The notes under the pieces were generated by a model that made no database searches, had not been told where the DNA came from, and saw only the letters and a list, made by a program, of their open reading frames with translations. This document shows, piece after piece, positions 62,896-64,000 of a stretch of 64,000 nucleotides of DNA. The translations under genes and the position numbers were made by a program. Numbering within the stretch: position 1 is the first letter of the stretch; every line of letters begins with the position of its first letter. Origin of the DNA: Hyalella azteca (taxonomy: Eukaryota; Arthropoda; Malacostraca; Amphipoda; Hyalellidae); the NCBI RefSeq assembly GCF_000764305.2, contig NW_025947148.1, positions 124,001-188,000 of the forward strand, in the 5' to 3' direction.

Positions 62896-64000
62896 GCTGC
62901 CAAAATTCTAATTGTTACCATTTTTGGATTTGAGGGGACATATTCTCTGTTAAGCCCTAGTGGCTTAGGCGAAATTTAGATACTCAGGTTTCAAGGAGTT
63001 TTATTGGGCAATCTTGAAAACGTAATTTCTGTAAGAATGACATCAGAAATATTAACTATCTTAATACATAAGATAAACAAATATAAGCAAAATTATATCC
63101 AAGTTAACCAAAAAAATGTATCATATCAGAATCAATACCGTAATGAAAGACTAATAAATTGCAGGACTTAACTCACCGAAGTATTTCGCCACTAAAGAGG
63201 TTTGACTACGAATGACAATTTATGTCCAGGTAAACTTCGGTCGGATGACTGAAGGTCTAAAGTCTAAACAGAAAGATTACGTGAAGCGTACAAGTGAAAA
63301 ATTGCGATTGATTGAAAAATCAAAATGATTACTCAAGACTAATTCTTGCGTTATTGTTAATAGGTCAGTGACGTCGAACTTGAATGAAAAAAATTCATGC
63401 AATTCTTCAATGCTCTATATAACCCTTACCACGTTAACCGTCGTACTGGTTCCGTCTGTAGTATTTTTGTAAACGGATGTAAAACAATCCATTAAATATT
63501 CATCCATGTAATGTTTAGATTCGTTAAGTTAAGTTCAGTTTATTATCCACAGTTAATCCACCTTTAGTACCTACGACCAGACTATATGTTACATACATTC
63601 CAACCTAACCCTTGATATCATATCGTATTTATATGTATCATACGCTAAGTCCCAGTAGCGCTGAGGGAGCTTAATGTTTATGACAAAATATTGCGTTAAA
63701 AACCAACTGATGAGGTGCATCTTTAAGCCTTCTCCACTGTACGGAGTCGTCCATTGTGTGTAAAATGTGTTCGGCCATACCATTTATATACTTTCTTCTA
63801 TTAGCTCAAAGTTAAACTAACTGTCATAGGTACTAAAATAAGTGAGAGGAAAATGAAGAAAATTACACGCTCAAAGTGAATATGTAATACAAAGGCACAT
63901 CACAAGTAAGATATCTTATAACAAAAACTAATCAAATTTGAGGCATGGGATAATAGGTAGAAAATATTACCATTCACAATTTCTTTAATTTTAACGTTTA
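62896..64000. other. Intergenic, nothing recognised
   Basis: AT-rich end of the window with only short, chance open frames. Confidence 0.4.

Overview
This is a eukaryotic nuclear window. It has split genes with GT-AG introns, no operons, AT-rich intergenic DNA and many fragments of DNA transposons and non-LTR retrotransposons. The proteins read as arthropod: the PIGB N-terminus is short, and there is a secreted trypsin with very long flanks. I think an arthropod, possibly a crustacean, is most likely, but nothing here names the species.

Layout. (1) 207-1537 (+): last three exons of GAR1, an H/ACA snoRNP protein; its 5' end lies outside the window. (2) 1.6-7.5 kb: a repeat nest with a P-superfamily MITE, a duplicated 210-bp block, a LINE fragment and two tandem copies of a TA-flanked TIR element. 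(3) 7547-12334 (+): a complete ten-exon PIGB (GPI mannosyltransferase 3). (4) 13697-14740 (-): PRPF18, single-exon coding region, convergent with PIGB. (5) 14.8-25 kb: mostly transposons (nested insertions, a SINE, a PIF/Harbinger-like MITE, a 350-bp foldback element, a LINE 3' end) plus two possible exons of an unrecognised gene. (6) 25085-35161 (+): a seven-exon trypsin-like protease of about 1975 aa. It has a 587-aa N-terminal region and a tail of about 1,140 aa containing six 43-residue repeats in exact register. (7) 40382-58974 (-): TMEM184, nine coding exons, with a 10.3-kb first coding intron, a GC-AG intron, a frame-neutral 906-nt tail exon and a minisatellite derived from the end of exon 2. 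(8) 59-64 kb: no gene recognised, only repeats and a LINE 3' end.

The recognised genes are unrelated housekeeping functions (snoRNP assembly, GPI anchor synthesis, splicing, a membrane protein) plus one lineage-specific secreted protease. They form no pathway together. The most unusual items are the protease architecture, the exon-derived tandem array in TMEM184, and the P-like MITE with intact TIRs and an intact 8-bp target duplication.
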